Source of the DNA: Sphaerolaimus hirsutus
Taxonomy: Eukaryota > Nematoda > Chromadorea > Monhysterida > Sphaerolaimidae
DNA: 64,000 nucleotides
Reading direction: 5' to 3'
Assembly: GCA_964036195.1 (NCBI GenBank)
Contig: OZ038450.1
Span: forward strand, 9,550,701-9,614,700
Shown piece by piece: positions 31,648-43,257 of this stretch (positions are counted from its first letter, which is position 1; each line of letters opens with the position of its first letter). Under the pieces are notes generated by a model that was not told the DNA's origin, made no database searches, and saw nothing but the letters and a program-made list of their open reading frames with translations. A program made the position numbers and the translations under genes.

Positions 31648-34600
31648 ATGAATCACCCTCGTTCCTTCACACTGTTTGTTGTGTTTGGTCTGGTTTGCTT
31701 CGCGCTCTCTGTGTACTGGGGTAAGCGTCCCAAAAATGGTTGATTTTGATTATTATTATTATTATTTGAATATAATCATTGCTCTTATTTTTTATAATTT
31801 TGTTTATTTTTTTAAAAATTATTTAAATATAGAATTATTTTAATAATAATCTTATCTTTGAATAATTCTTATAATATAATTAGGATAAAATAATAGGTAT
31901 TTACTCAAAAGCATGAACAATTAGTGGCAGTTACTTTTACTCTTCAAATGCCTCAAAACCAAAAAAAAACAATGACCAATGGATGGTGATGTGTGTGAAA
32001 AAGCATGCTTGCGGGCAAAAATAGCAAAATACCTAGTGCATAAATACGTACAAAATTTTTTGGCTAATGTCAAAAACAGTTTCGATGCTTGTGTTAAAAA
32101 AACGTTTAAAAAACATCAATAATAAACACCAGCCATCCCTATAAAAGTTTTTTTTTCATTTTCGTATATATTTAAAAAAAATGTAAAACTCTCGAGATTT
32201 TGAAACGCTAACTAATATTATTGCTCAGCTGTAAAGGCGCAGTTTGTGTGCACAATTTATTATGGCTGTGCATTAAAGCTACGCATTTCGTGTGATGTTG
32301 AAAGTGTATTTTATATTGGTTTATTAAACATTTTATATTATTTTTTTCAGTCATCAGCGAGGATGCGCTCAGATCTGGACACACTGACTGACCTCTCCGA
32401 CCTAGAATCCAACCTCAGTCCTGATGAAGACCCGCCATCTCTCAGTTTGTCGTGGTGCTTTGTCTTTCTATGAAAATATATATTTACCGTATTTCCTCGA
32501 AATACCACCATAGGCTTATTATTTCGCCAGCAAATTTTGAGGGGGGTTAATTCGAGGAGGGCGTTTTCGAAGGTTGGGTTTGTTAGAAATTTCCGTCAAG
32601 GATCATAGCAAAGGATAGGATTTACATACCCAAAAAGGGTAATAAATATGACAAAACCGGATACCTATATTTGAACACAAACTAGAGTACCTATGTGTAG
32701 CTGCGATGCAAATAGGCAGCAATTAATGCATCATGTACATTGCATATATGATGTACATTAATCCGGACGAGGGGGGCTTAATTTTTCCTCGGCTCGGGAT
32801 AATTTGAGGAAATACGGTATTTTTAGTTTCCGAATGCAGGTGTATTGGACAGCGACTTCGACAACGGCGCACGCGCTGACACTTCGGGCGGCAGCAAGTG
32901 GCTTCAACGATTTAAAAATCTGTTGGGCTATGGACCCAATTGCAAAAACGGCGGCATGCGGACAATTAAGGGGAGGTGCGCCTGTCCCCCTCATTTCTCA
33001 GGTGCGTTTTCCCTTGTGGCAGTCCCAAGCCCTGTAAAGTCAAGTGTCACGACAAATTTCATACGAATTTGTCCATCATCCAAAATGTCAATTGCCATGT
33101 AAACTTCAATTACAAAATCTTTCCAGTCTTGTACGACATTTTACATGACATTTGATACGACTTACACTATACAGGGCTAAGTACTGCCCGCTGGTAGGTA
33201 ACTTTATCAGCCAGTAACTTTTTTCTCCAAAACTACAAATCGGGACCAAAAATAAGCCTGCCCTCAGAATTCCATCCGTCGACTTCCCTAAATATCTCTT
33301 CTCGCAGGCGACCAATGCGAGTACATCGAGTGCGCCAACAACGGCACGGCGGTGCCGCACGCGTGGGCGCCCTCGCCGTCGTGCCGCTGCCTCGACGGCG
33401 TGCATTACTCTGGGAGATTCTGTGAGCACCTGCACTGCGAAAACTCCGGTCGTCCGTTGGACGACGGCACGTGCAGATGTCCTGCGGACTGGTTGGTTAC
33501 TTTTGAGGAGTGTCGACAAGTGTCGGCCAGGGGGCAGTCTCAGACCCTGTAAAGTAAAGTGTCAAATGTCATGTGAAATGTCAATCAAACAAAAAAGATT
33601 TTATTACTGAACTTTGCATGACAATTGACACTACATTACATTTGTCATGACAAGTGACAGCTTATTTATTTGTCATGACAATTGACACTTTGCAAGACAT
33701 TTTATGAGATTTGACACTTTACTTCACACTTTACAGGGTTTGAGATTGGCACTTTTCTTTTTTATCTAAAAGACGTTGTAAAATGTCACGTGTTATGTAA
33801 AAGTCCCTGTAAAATGTTAAATGTTATGTAAAATACCCTGTTAAGTGCTATGTCTATCCAAATCTTATTCTATAGTATCCAAATATATAGTTTTGTATCC
33901 GTGTAAGATTTGGATACAATATAATATGATTTGGATGCACACGACACCTTGCAGGGTCTTTTACGTGACATTTTACAGGTTCTTTTACATGACACATGAG
34001 ATTTTACAGGGTCTTTTACATGATATTTTACAGGTTCTGGAAATGCCCTCTGCTTTTGGCAATCGAAAGAAATCGAGCGCAGCGAAGATCTATCATATTC
34101 TATTTATCTGCACGCAGGTACGCCGGGCGCTACTGCGAAGAGTACAGCGCTCCCTGGGCGATTGTGTTCGGCGTAGCAATCGGCGCCGCGCTGCTGTTCT
34201 TCGTGCTGTTTCTGGCGTGCCGTCTGCGCTGGCAGAACAGATCACCATCCAACTCCAGTGCCATTTCGCGTCGACAGAGGTGACCGCTTTATGCATTGCA
34301 TCACTTGTAAACTGAACAGACAGAACGCTATATTTACAATGAATGATACCATATTTTGATGAATATGATCACGTGAAATAATGCAACAAATTCACCCAAG
34401 GTTCTGAAAAATGTGATAAAAAAGGTGACGAAAAACTTAATTTTTGTTCTTTTATTCAGATGTGATATGGTAGATTTCGTTATAAGGTGTGCGCTCAGTG
34501 GACTATACTCGGCAGACACGATACTCTACAAACAGATAGGAGTTATGTCTTCGGCTGGCAGACGGCCAGCCGATAACTTATGTAAGGCGTGATGAAGACG

Positions 34601-36704
34601 AAGTGATGGCGAGAGATGACGAAGACGACGAAAGTGATGACGTCATGATGGAGTGTTTCCTCCGGAAAAATGTACGGCGTAATGTCATCCGAGTATACAT
34701 GCAAATACATCGTAAATGACTTTTTTGACTGATGACATTCCCCCAGTGACGACGTGCTTGGCCGCGTATACGTGCAGGGGCCACGACGACAACACCAGCG
34801 CAATCTGCACTACCCGCAATTTGGGCGACGGCAGCAGCACACGATCTACGAATCAGATCATCAGCTGCACCCGCCGCCGCCGGACCAGCAGGTGTGTTCA
34901 CGGTCACGTATTCCTATAATAACTCCATAGCGAGTCCAATATTAGGTATATGATTGAAACCGACCGCCACGAGGTATATATACTCGGCGGACCGCACATA
35001 TTTATGCCACAAAAATTACTTAGTTTTAGTCACAGTTGTTAAAACGTATTTACGCTTACTCGATAAATACGGATACTCGAGTACTGCGTAAATACGTTGA
35101 CGTTTCTTCCCGAAAAAATACCGGTACTCAATTACTTGCGTACTTTCTAAAAGTACGCGAGTACAGAAAACGTATTTCAACACGCTTTTTATAGCATAAA
35201 TACCCACTTTTACGTTTTCCGGGAACAAAAGTAATTTACCCACGTTTACTCATGAGTAAAAGTAAAAAATAAATACTTTTCTAAAAAATAAATAATAAGT
35301 TTTCTAAAATAAATACCTACGTTTACTTTCCAAAAAGTTCAGTACTTTTAACAACTCTGGTTTTAGTTGATAACTGGCGAGCGGTTATATCTTTCTTGAT
35401 CACTGTCAACTGCATTTGGACTCTTATTCCGGTAATCCCAAATGTGTTTGAAATAGATTTAGGTAATTACCTTTGGAAATGTTGGTTGTCAACCAGTGTA
35501 GGGCAGAAAAATGTTAGATTCAATGCATGTTGTCGGGAACTTTCAACAACAAGTTGTTCACTCGAACAGCCCTCAGCAAAAAAAAACATTTCTAGGGTCA
35601 TTCTGTACGATATTTACGCCAGTCCACTTTGATGCCGCGCAGATTGCTAATCATCCGGTGGGCGGCCGCCCGGCAGTGCTGTTCAGACAACCATCATGCG
35701 ACCACGCGTCGCCGCCCCGCTACGCCAGCGACGCGCGCAGCCCCGCCGAGATGGTGCCGCTGCACGACGGCAACAAGCCGCCCACCCCGCCGCCGCCGTA
35801 CCAGGAGGTTTGTGCCGCGCGTTGATTATTATTTTCTATAGCTGGTGGAAATCTAGGTATATTTGATGCTGGATAGGATGGCAGTGCACTATTCCGCATC
35901 TAAACCCATCCCGCATGTTGACCCGGAACACATTTAATTATACCTGGCATGTTGAAAATAGATAATAAAACACATGACCTAGTTATTTTGAAGGTGAAAA
36001 TCTATAAGAAGTAGGAAAATTAGGGAATTTTGGTGAAAATTAGGGTAAAATTGCTCAAAAGCGCTCCAGATAGCTAGATAGCTAGGCAATTTGCGGGTGT
36101 GGGGGTGTTCAAGGGAATGTAGCCAAAAAATTGCGCCAGGGATAGATAGCTGGGCGGTTTGGGGTGGTGTTACCCACCCCCCTTTCTTACCCCTGCAGGC
36201 ATTATGCGTCTATAATGGGTCTACATGCGGAATGGGCTTTGATGCGGAATGGGCCCTAGCCGATAGGACTCACGCTGGCATCAGTGTCAACTAAATTTTG
36301 GTTAATTATGTTTCACCAGATTAACTAAATTTGAACTTTTTTGTGATAGAGCATAGTGAATTTTATACGATACGTGTGCTTGTGTAACTTAGTTGACATG
36401 AATTTGCGATGTCAACTAGTGTGTGGGCCCATACCTCGGGTTTTGTCAGTTAACCGGCTGGACAGTAAATTGACACCTAAATAACATGGTGTGCAAGATC
36501 AGTTGAGTCGCACTGGCTGACAGACAGGACTTTCTTCCAAAAAGTTACCAAAAGCAAAAAAATTCTTCGCCTGGTACAAAAAGGTGTGTTAATAATCTAT
36601 TTTTCACACAGGTCATCAATGAGTCGCATCGATTCCCAACAGAGCCGCCTCCCCCGCCCCCCATAGACACGCCGTCGACCGACAGTCTATCTAGTGCTAC
36701 TTGA
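31648..36704 (+). CDS. Single-pass membrane protein with three EGF-like modules and a PPPY-containing tail
   Basis: Exons 31648-31720, 32358-32444, 32840-33001, 33308-33491, 34118-34279, 34747-34891, 35643-35807, 36612-36704 (TGA); phases chain exactly to 356 aa. Residues 1-22 are a signal peptide (FTLFVVFGLVCFALS). An acidic stretch rich in Ser, Asp and Leu follows (~26-60). Cysteines at 88-111 (CKNGG...CACPPHFSGDQC), 116-146 and 151-175 (CRCPADWYAGRYC) form three EGF-like modules. Residues ~183-203 are a membrane helix followed by RLRW, so the tail is cytoplasmic. The tail is Gln/His/Pro-rich and has PTPPPPYQE, containing a PPxY motif for WW-domain partners such as Nedd4 ligases. I do not recognise the gene; an adhesion or receptor role at the cell surface is inference. 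Introns 3 and 4 contain introner-family elements. Confidence 0.82.
32487..32817. mobile_element. TA-flanked CCGTATTTCC element in EGF gene intron 2
   Basis: TA|CCGTATTTCCTCGAAATAC to GAGGAAATACGG|TA. TA duplication as in Tc1/mariner-like MITEs. Confidence 0.75.
33016..33190 (+). mobile_element. Introner-family element in EGF gene intron 3
   Basis: GTGGCAGTCCCAAGCCCTG to CAGGGCTAAGTACTGCCCG, followed by CTG. It is an older, diverged copy within the intron 33002-33307. Confidence 0.65.
33531..33752 (-). mobile_element. Introner-family element, reverse orientation, in EGF gene intron 4
   Basis: The left end is GGGGCAGTCTCAGACCCTG after CAG, and the right end is GGGTTTGAGATTGGCAC. The GTG-type end is therefore on the right, so this copy is inverted relative to the four that form introns. 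It lies in the intron 33492-34117. Confidence 0.65.
33772..34049 (+). mobile_element. Diverged introner-family element in EGF gene intron 4
   Basis: CCTGTAAAATGT motifs on the left, the internal TCCAAATCTTATT palindrome, and TTTTACAGGTTCTGGAAATG then CTG on the right. The left edge is approximate. Confidence 0.5.
34310..34497. mobile_element. Short MITE in EGF gene intron 5
   Basis: TACAATGAATGATACCATAT near the left and its approximate inverse GATATGGTAGATTTCGTTAT at the right. Copies at 38905-39075 and 40130-40312. The right end abuts the next element. Confidence 0.6.
34497..34707 (+). mobile_element. Short element with TATACTCGG ends in EGF gene intron 5
   Basis: ACTATACTCGGCAGACACG to CATCCGAGTATACATGC; about 210 bp, inverse of 22404-22622. 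Contains CTTCGGCTGGCAGACGGCC. Confidence 0.65.
35031..35359. mobile_element. hAT-like MITE with a perfect 8-bp duplication
   Basis: CACAGTTGTTAAAACGTATT to ACTTTTAACAACTCTG, flanked on both sides by GTTTTAGT (35023-35030, 35360-35367). Relatives at 54010-54415 and 63238-63530. It lies in EGF gene intron 6. Confidence 0.85.
36030..36435. mobile_element. Fragments of two repeat families in EGF gene intron 7
   Basis: 36030-36200 is a piece of the CAGGGGTCTCC family (GGGATAGATAGCTGGGCGG). 36280-36430 is a GTTGACA-type element ending GATGTCAACTAGTGTGTGGG. Confidence 0.55.
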
Positions 36705-37181
36705 TACGCGATTTCTACTTGTCAAGTGGGATCATGGGATAAAAGGGGTTCATTTGAGCAGGCGCATTTGACCATGCTCATGTGAAGCGCTCTTTACTGC
36801 ATTTTACAGATAATTTTACTTATGTTTAGGTTCTAACAAGGGTCGGGCAGAAATCTTGTTTTACGCTGCCCGATTTAATATTTGAAATAGATTTTTTGAT
36901 TGCACCTATATTACACTGGAAAACATAATTCCAACAATCCCACAGTATGTATTATTATGTACATATTTATTTTATATTTTGCCCTCGACATCTTTCATGC
37001 CTTTATGTTCACTCGCATTATTATCATTGGTGCATTTTGCCATCTTGTGATTTTGTGTAGACCTATTTTGCTGGACTTCATGACCTTTTTAATGGCGGTT
37101 CATTCATTTGTCTTACTTTGCCACTTTTCATTCTCAAGCTTTTTTGAATGCGATTCAATTTTGCCAAAGACATTGCAACGC
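36705..37181. other. Convergent 3' ends of the EGF-module gene and EXOSC7
   Basis: 477 bases between two stop codons on opposite strands. AT-rich, with TTTATT at 36966-36971 (AATAAA on the minus strand) as a possible EXOSC7 poly(A) signal. Confidence 0.45.
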
Positions 37182-39443
37182 CTATTTCACTAATCCACAA
37201 GCTTGATCTATCAGCGATAAAATCTGATCACGTCTCTCGAATGATTTCTGCATGCATTGTTGCAAAACATGCGGCGATATCGGCTCCGGTGCCGCCCCAA
37301 ACCCGTCTGAGAAACGGTGAACGCCTGCGTGGAAATTGAATAAGAACTACTAAAGTAATTTTTTGGCTAACTATTCCCTGAAGACCCCGACCCCCCGCCA
37401 AATCTGCCATCTATCCCTCCGAAGGAGCGATTTGCTCTCTGATTCAACCCACCGGAGGGTCAAAAACTGGAACACCCATAACGCTCAATACACACCAACC
37501 AAAAATCATCCTTCCCTTGCCGGCGACCACGGTCACGCCGGATCCAAACATGTTGGTGAACTCCTCGCCGGCGTCGAGCACCAGGGCGGGGTCGCCGGTC
37601 GCGGCGCAGTCACCCTTGCCCTCCGAGTACACGCCGCAGGTGACCGCGATGGGCACGTTGTCAGTTAGGCCGCTGAGCGGCTCGCTGCGCGCCTGGTCGA
37701 TGTCCAGCTGCAGCTTGCGCAGGCGCAACGGCTCGTCGTCGCCCACCTCGATGGTGTCCTCTGGCGGCAAACCGATATTTGGTAGTCTGTTTATTCGTTA
37801 ATGGTAATTCGCATGGGTTTTTCAAGGCGTGCAAGGGAGAAAAATCGCTAAAGGTAGGTTAAAAAATAAGGACAAGCACAAAGTAGCGGAAAATTGGTAA
37901 TAAGGAGGACTAACCAGTGACTTTGTAGGTGAAGGTTCGAATTAAAAAATAATAGCAAAAAAATGAGCGATTTTGAGCAAAAATTGAGGTGAAATGTCTC
38001 AGGAATCGCTACAGATAGCTAGAAAGCCGGCCGATTCCAGGGGAGTATGGGAAAGTAGCCAAAAAGTTGCCTCGGGGATAGATAAATAGAAACTGGGTGA
38101 TATATCCACCCAAAACCCCCCTCCCACCATGAGACCCCTACGTTTACCTGGTGTTTGCGAGCGCTGCGTTGAGTGCGATTGTCGCTGTGTCTAGGATTGG
38201 TTGGCCCGATTCCAATAAGAGTACGTCTATGTAGAGAATCCACGTCAGACGGTCGGCCAGGCCAAGCAGTAATGACGCCCGGTCGAGCACCTGCAGATAG
38301 TCCCGTGAATATTTTTTCTGGGATAATTAAATATAGGTAATAAGTATCTAAAGAGCAGATTGCTTAGTGTAGTGGCGGAGTGCACTAACGTTTCTTTCGT
38401 CAATTTACGTTTTATTCATACAATTATTATTGTATGCAATTTCGGAACGGTGCCTTTGTATGCATGTAAAAAGTGGCAGCGCAGCTGAAATGATTCCGTT
38501 GGGCAATTCCTCCCTTACAATGCTGAAAAAATGGATTCCCATAAGGAAAGGGGGTGAACGCCCCTCCCTAGTTTCATCAAAAACGTCCCACGCACGACAC
38601 AAAAAAAATTAAAAAACGAAACCGACCTCGTCGCCATCCATGAGATCCTGCAGCACATTCTGGCACTGAGCCAGCTCCGTGAGCACCTTGTTATCATCGT
38701 GCCTCGAGTTTGACTCCTTGTGTTCGCTGTGCTCAACTCGAACGAGCACGGAGCCGCGCCGGCGCTCGCCGATGTCTATGGTCGGGTCGATGCACGACAG
38801 TTCGCCGCGCACCGCGCAAATCGCTGTGCATCCACCTGGGTGGAATTAGACACCTTGGTGTGTGATGGGTGGGCGGGAAGGTCGTAAGTGACAACGTATA
38901 CTGGACGGACTGAACGCTATACAATTAATGCTACCATATTCTGATGAATAAGGTTACGTGAAAAGTTGCACACCAAATTCAGTCAAAATGGGAGCAATGT
39001 GATCTGATGAGACGAATTTTTTAAAAGCTCGTTTGTTCATATTGGATATGGTAGATTTCATTGTAAGGTGTGCTGTTTTATACCAATAGTAAGTTCCCTT
39101 CTCCAGAAGTCACTGCAACTTCGCTTGTTACCTTTGCTATCACTCGCAACCATTAACAGGTCACTGCTCTTGTCGTCTGACGTATCACTTACTTACATAT
39201 CACACAATGTATTTTCACTACTGCCATTTCAAACAGCAATAATTCACACAAACCGTGTGCACAAATGGCGGACCCTTGCGCCGCGCTGACCACGTCCACT
39301 TGAAGCGAGCAGGCCGCATGCTCATCGAGTGGCCGGCCGTCTGGCTGTCTGCCAGATGAAAGATGCGCTCGCAGCCAGCGCTCTGGCTCCACGCAGCGCA
39401 GCATGCACGAGGCAGATGATGCTTCATCATTCGCGGACGACAT
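37182..39443 (-). CDS. EXOSC7: Exosome complex component RRP42 (EXOSC7)
   Basis: Minus-strand exons, in order: 39254-39443, 38627-38835, 38148-38317, 37500-37786, 37182-37324 (TAG). All have AG/GT borders and compatible phases; 332 aa (human about 291). The match to the RNase PH fold is clear: SGRQPDGRPLDEHAACSL near the start, then WILYIDVLLLESGQP and ATIALNAALANTRLP around the position of human WVLYVDVLLLECGG, and a C-terminal helix CMQKSFERRDQI. The protein is a catalytically inactive ring subunit of the nuclear and cytoplasmic RNA exosome, which trims and degrades RNA. It is head to head with the ashwin-like gene (425 bp apart). The N-terminal 25 residues and the middle loop (ESNSRHDDNK) are longer than usual. 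Confidence 0.87.
37370..37475. repeat. Fragment of the CAGGGGTCTCC repeat family in EXOSC7 intron 4
   Basis: CTATCCCTCCGAAGGAGCGA and CACCGGAGGGTCAAAA, typical of the right third of the family. A second fragment lies in intron 3 (38020-38140, ending GAGACCCCTACG). Confidence 0.55.
38905..39075. mobile_element. Short MITE in EXOSC7 intron 1
   Basis: CAATTAATGCTACCATATTC on the left and GATATGGTAGATTTCATTGT on the right; copy of 34310-34497. Confidence 0.6.
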
Positions 39444-39868
39444 CCTTGGCTCAGTGCCAAATTTTGTTTTGTGAAATATTTTTTGGATACATGGTTTTTT
39501 GTGTGATTTGGTACTCGGGAGGTTAATTTGGTATCGGAAGCTTCCGCAGGACGTTTTTCAGTACACAAATAATTTAGATTCTATTTTATAGTTTATGCAA
39601 AGAACATTCCTTAGAACCGTGTCTTGTTGAACGGACTGTACATTTGCGCGAACTGTTTCCATCCGCATCAAATTTTTGGAAAGTAGCCAAAATTGCATAT
39701 TTGGGACTTCGTCCTTTCATTTCATTATTTCGTTTCGAACTATAGTGATCTGAATTGGCGTTTCCTTCCCGGCTAGTAGTGGATCCGTGCAACCTTCCAG
39801 TGTTTGCAATTTTCCGTGCCTTACTTTTACTTTGACACAGTGCCAAACTTTTTCAGCCTGTCGCGCAA
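39444..39868. promoter_or_regulatory. Putative bidirectional promoter, EXOSC7 / ashwin-like
   Basis: 425 bases separate two divergent start codons, so both genes must be started from this interval unless leader exons lie elsewhere. No TATA box is obvious for either direction. Confidence 0.5.
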
Positions 39869-42800
39869 ATGTCGCGCAAAATCAAATTGGTGCGCGTGCA
39901 CGACGAGTCCGCCGGCCCGTCAGACAACGGGCCGTCATGCAGTGACGTCCAGCGCAAACGGCGTCGAATTGAAGCGCCGCAGACATGCGCAGCTGCCGGC
40001 GGCGGTCGACATTCACGGATGGATATTGACGACGGCCCTTCGAGAGTTCATCACAGCCATGCCCGGGATGATGGACAGGTTAGACTTTTTTTACATGAAC
40101 AGCACCTTTATTGGGCTGAAGGTGCGCGATGGTATACTGGCAGGACAGAACGGCGTGCAACGAATGCTACCATATTTTGATGAAAAAGGTTGCATGAAAA
40201 ATTGCGCACCAACTTCGCCCTGTGGGAATAATGTGATCTGATGCGCAATTTTTGAATGTCTGTTCGTTTATTCAGATGGAATATGGTGGATTTCATTGTA
40301 AGGCTAGACTATACTTCTGTAGGCTTTACTTCAGGGCATCGGGAATGTTGTGATCCGTTTGTCAATGGCGCGTCCATCACCAGCTCTCTACTCACAGGCC
40401 AGCGGAAGTGTTGTCAACATGTTGCTGTATCCCGAGCTGATGTCCAGAACGGAACTCATCGAGCACCTGCAGCAGGTATACCATTTTGTTTTTACCGTAA
40501 TTGTGACGGGGTCAATGCCCCCCCCCCAATTCGGCAGGATTTCTATCCCGGAGGCAGGATTTTGTACCCCGAACCCCCCCCCCCCCCGCCCCAATCGGCA
40601 TGTAAATTCGCATCCCATAAAAAACTGTCAATATTCATCATGATGTCTGAAAATCAAAGTTTGCATTAGTGTGTGAAAATCAAAAATTCATGTGTAAATG
40701 TAAAATTTTGAAAATCAAATGTGCAATTTATTGGAATTTGGATTTTCACGATTAATGGTAATATGAATAGGGTTGGCCGATGTTTTTTAAAAAACGTTTT
40801 TTATTTTAAAAAAAACTTTAAAAAAAACATGACATCCGAAATGTTGTTTTTTTTTAAAAAAACATCGACCGAAATTTTTAGTACTAAGCACTAGGTATTT
40901 TGCAAAATTTTTGCGCGCAAGCGCGCAATTTCACACACAAATTGACATTGGTGGTTGTTTTCATTGGTTTTGTGGCATTTTTAGTATCAAAGTATCCATT
41001 TATATGTGCTACCATGGGTTAATAAGCCGTCATATGTCGGTGTAGTATATAATATTGAGGTAATGTGCTTCCATGTAACTCCACAGTGTGTAACTTCACT
41101 CCCAAATTAACAACCTCCTTTTATAACCTTGTTTCATCACTATTCCGTGCCAAACTTCACCAGAAGTCACGAACATTCGACTATAAGGCGATATACGAAC
41201 GTATCGACAGAAAAATGGATATTTTTGACACAAATCACCACTTATAATGCTATCCCATGGCTCAACAGCCATTATATGGTCATATATAACATCACAGAGT
41301 ATTACCACTGTCTAATATACCTATATATGTTGACACAAGGTCATATCTGGGAGCTTTTTAAAAAAAACGTTTTTTATTAAAAAAAACGTTTTTTTTTAAT
41401 AAAAAAAAACGTTTTTTTATGAAAAAACATCGAGTTAAAAAAAACGTTTTTTTTCCAACCCTAAATATGAATGTTAAAATATGAAAATATAGTTTAATTT
41501 TTTTTTTGGATTTTCATCTAAAATGCAATTTTTGATTCAAATTGCATTGATGAAAGAAAATCGAAAGTTGAATGTTCAGCAAAATCTGAACGTTTCATTT
41601 CAAAAACGCATATATCCACAATTTTCAATTTTTCAAAATCGCATTTCAAAGTTTGGCGATGGCCCGACCGCGCTATGTTTGGGCGACAAAGCTTGCATTG
41701 AACTTTTCAGATAGATCCGACATTTCTCTACAATTTTTGTAACCACAAATTTTGTTGGCCGGGAAATATTTAGGGAGTTAGGTGAGATTTTGTAAATCAC
41801 CCAAAATTGGGAACCAATCTGAACATTTGAAATTAAATGTTAAATAACTTCTTAACGGTGTATCGTAGGCAAAAACGAATTACACGACTGCGAAGCCCGT
41901 GTCTAAAAGTACCTCTACCTAAATTTTCAGATCAATATATACACGCATATTTGATTTATAGTGAAAAATAGATTTGGAAATTCACGTATGCATTTTTGGA
42001 AATGAAACTTTATTTTGTATGGGAATTCCGGCCAGCTCTTCGCGACCGCTCCGAAGCACGCGTGCAATTTTTGGAAATGAAACTATTTTTTGGATATGTG
42101 CATTTTCGATATGAAACTCCGGCGGTCTGAGATGGAGTTATGCATTTTGGATGTGAAAGTCCTGTTTTTCATAGGGGACTGGTCATGGATATGTGAACTT
42201 TCGATATGAAAATTGCGATTTTTTTGAAAATCGGTACCACTGTATCTCGGGAACGAAATGGACTATAACGCTGATTTTTTTTCTAGAATGTGGAAAACTA
42301 TACGTGGAGGTCAAATCTACTCTTAACTCGATTTTTCTGGATTTGGCGCTTGTGAACTTTTGGAATGGAACTCCCCATTTATGCATGAGAATTGGAATTT
42401 TGAGTGGAATGTTTTGTTGTATTCAAACATAGGCGCCGCTGTATTTCGGGAATAAAATATATATCGTGATAATTTTTACCTATCATGGGTAAATAGGTTA
42501 TGCTATCGGATTCTTTCTCAACTCATTTTCGTAATCAACAGTACGCTGAACCAGACTTTAATTATCCACCAGACTGTGACCAATCATTGCACTAACTCTC
42601 AGCGCCAACTGGTCCCCGACGACAGCATCCTGACCATGGACAAGGAGCTGTTAGTGCGCACCGCCAACGAGTGGTTCGTGCCCAAGCCGAGCAGACGCGC
42701 GGCCGCCCGCGCCGCCGACACCTTCCAGTGTTCGCCATCGTTCCTTATCATGGATTCAACGCGATCACACGCATCGCCCGGCAGCAAAAGTCCCAGTGGG

Positions 42801-43034
42801 GCGGCACAAACTCTGCCCGGAGCCAGGGGCGTCAGAACTATACGCGTGAAAAAGAGTGGGGTTCGAGCGGCCGCCGGCGGCAGCGATGCGGAAACGGCTA
42901 AGCACATGCGACTGTTGACCGTCAATGGTGAATCGGGTAGTGAGAAGAGCATTTCTAGTCACTGTGATGAGGATAGAACGGTGCAGATGGGTAAATCTCG
43001 ACCGAAATTCAGGTCGCCGATTAAGTTTCCTTAG
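39869..43034 (+). CDS. Ashwin-like protein (tRNA-ligase complex-associated family)
   Basis: Exons 39869-40078, 40398-40475 and 42603-43034 (TAG), all phase 0, giving 239 aa (human ashwin is 232). The diagnostic part is exons 2-3: NMLLYPELMSRTELIEHLQQ followed by RQLVPDDSILTMDKELLVR and WFVPKPSRR. This parallels ashwin's HPELLSQEFLLLTLEQ...LTDLYVQHAIPLPQR. The C-terminal half is Ser/Lys-rich and disordered, as in the family. Exon 1 (MSRKIKLVRVHDES, a KRRR patch) has no counterpart that I know and is less certain. Ashwin is found with the RTCB tRNA-splicing ligase complex in vertebrates; that role here is inferred. The last intron is 2.1 kb and holds a hAT-like element. Confidence 0.68.
40130..40312. 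mobile_element. Short MITE in ashwin-like intron 1
   Basis: CAACGAATGCTACCATATTT to GGAATATGGTGGATTTCATT; third copy of the 34310 family. Confidence 0.6.
40495..40600. repeat. Fragment of the CAGGGGTCTCC family at the start of ashwin-like intron 2
   Basis: TTCTATCCCGGAGGCAGGAT between two C runs. Confidence 0.5.
40768..41463. mobile_element. hAT-like element, TAGGGTTGG family, 696 bp
   Basis: TAGGGTTGGCCGATG to TTTCCAACCCTA with a perfect 8-bp duplication AATATGAA (40760-40767, 41464-41471). Terminal regions are runs of A/T with ACGTTTTTT. Interior TGTTGACACAAGGTCATAT is shared with the copies at 43319 and 47310. No transposase. Confidence 0.9.
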
Positions 43035-43257
43035 TATAAAATGCGGGTTGATGTTGTAATTTTTGTATACTGAAGTGACATGACACTCTGCACGCGCAGT
43101 GGTTTGAAGCGCGTTGGAAGCGTGCCAATGAGAAAGTTTTACAGTGATTTTGTTAAAACATGAAAAATTCATTGCTGTGGATACGTTAACATGTAGATAA
43201 AACGTATAACGGCAATTAATTTCATCTTTTGATGAAAATCGCATGCCTTTTTTATAC

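Noticed and set aside
31462-31656. 64-codon minus-strand frame before the EGF-module gene
   Set aside because: It overlaps the presumed promoter, has no homology and no compatible exons.
40083-40230. Extension of the first ashwin-like exon through LDFFYMNSTFIGLKV
   Set aside because: This frame runs past a good GTTAGA donor and continues into the MITE at 40130.
41129-41380. Overlapping 60-83 codon frames on both strands
   Set aside because: They lie inside the hAT-like element 40768-41463, recur in its other copies, and resemble no transposase.
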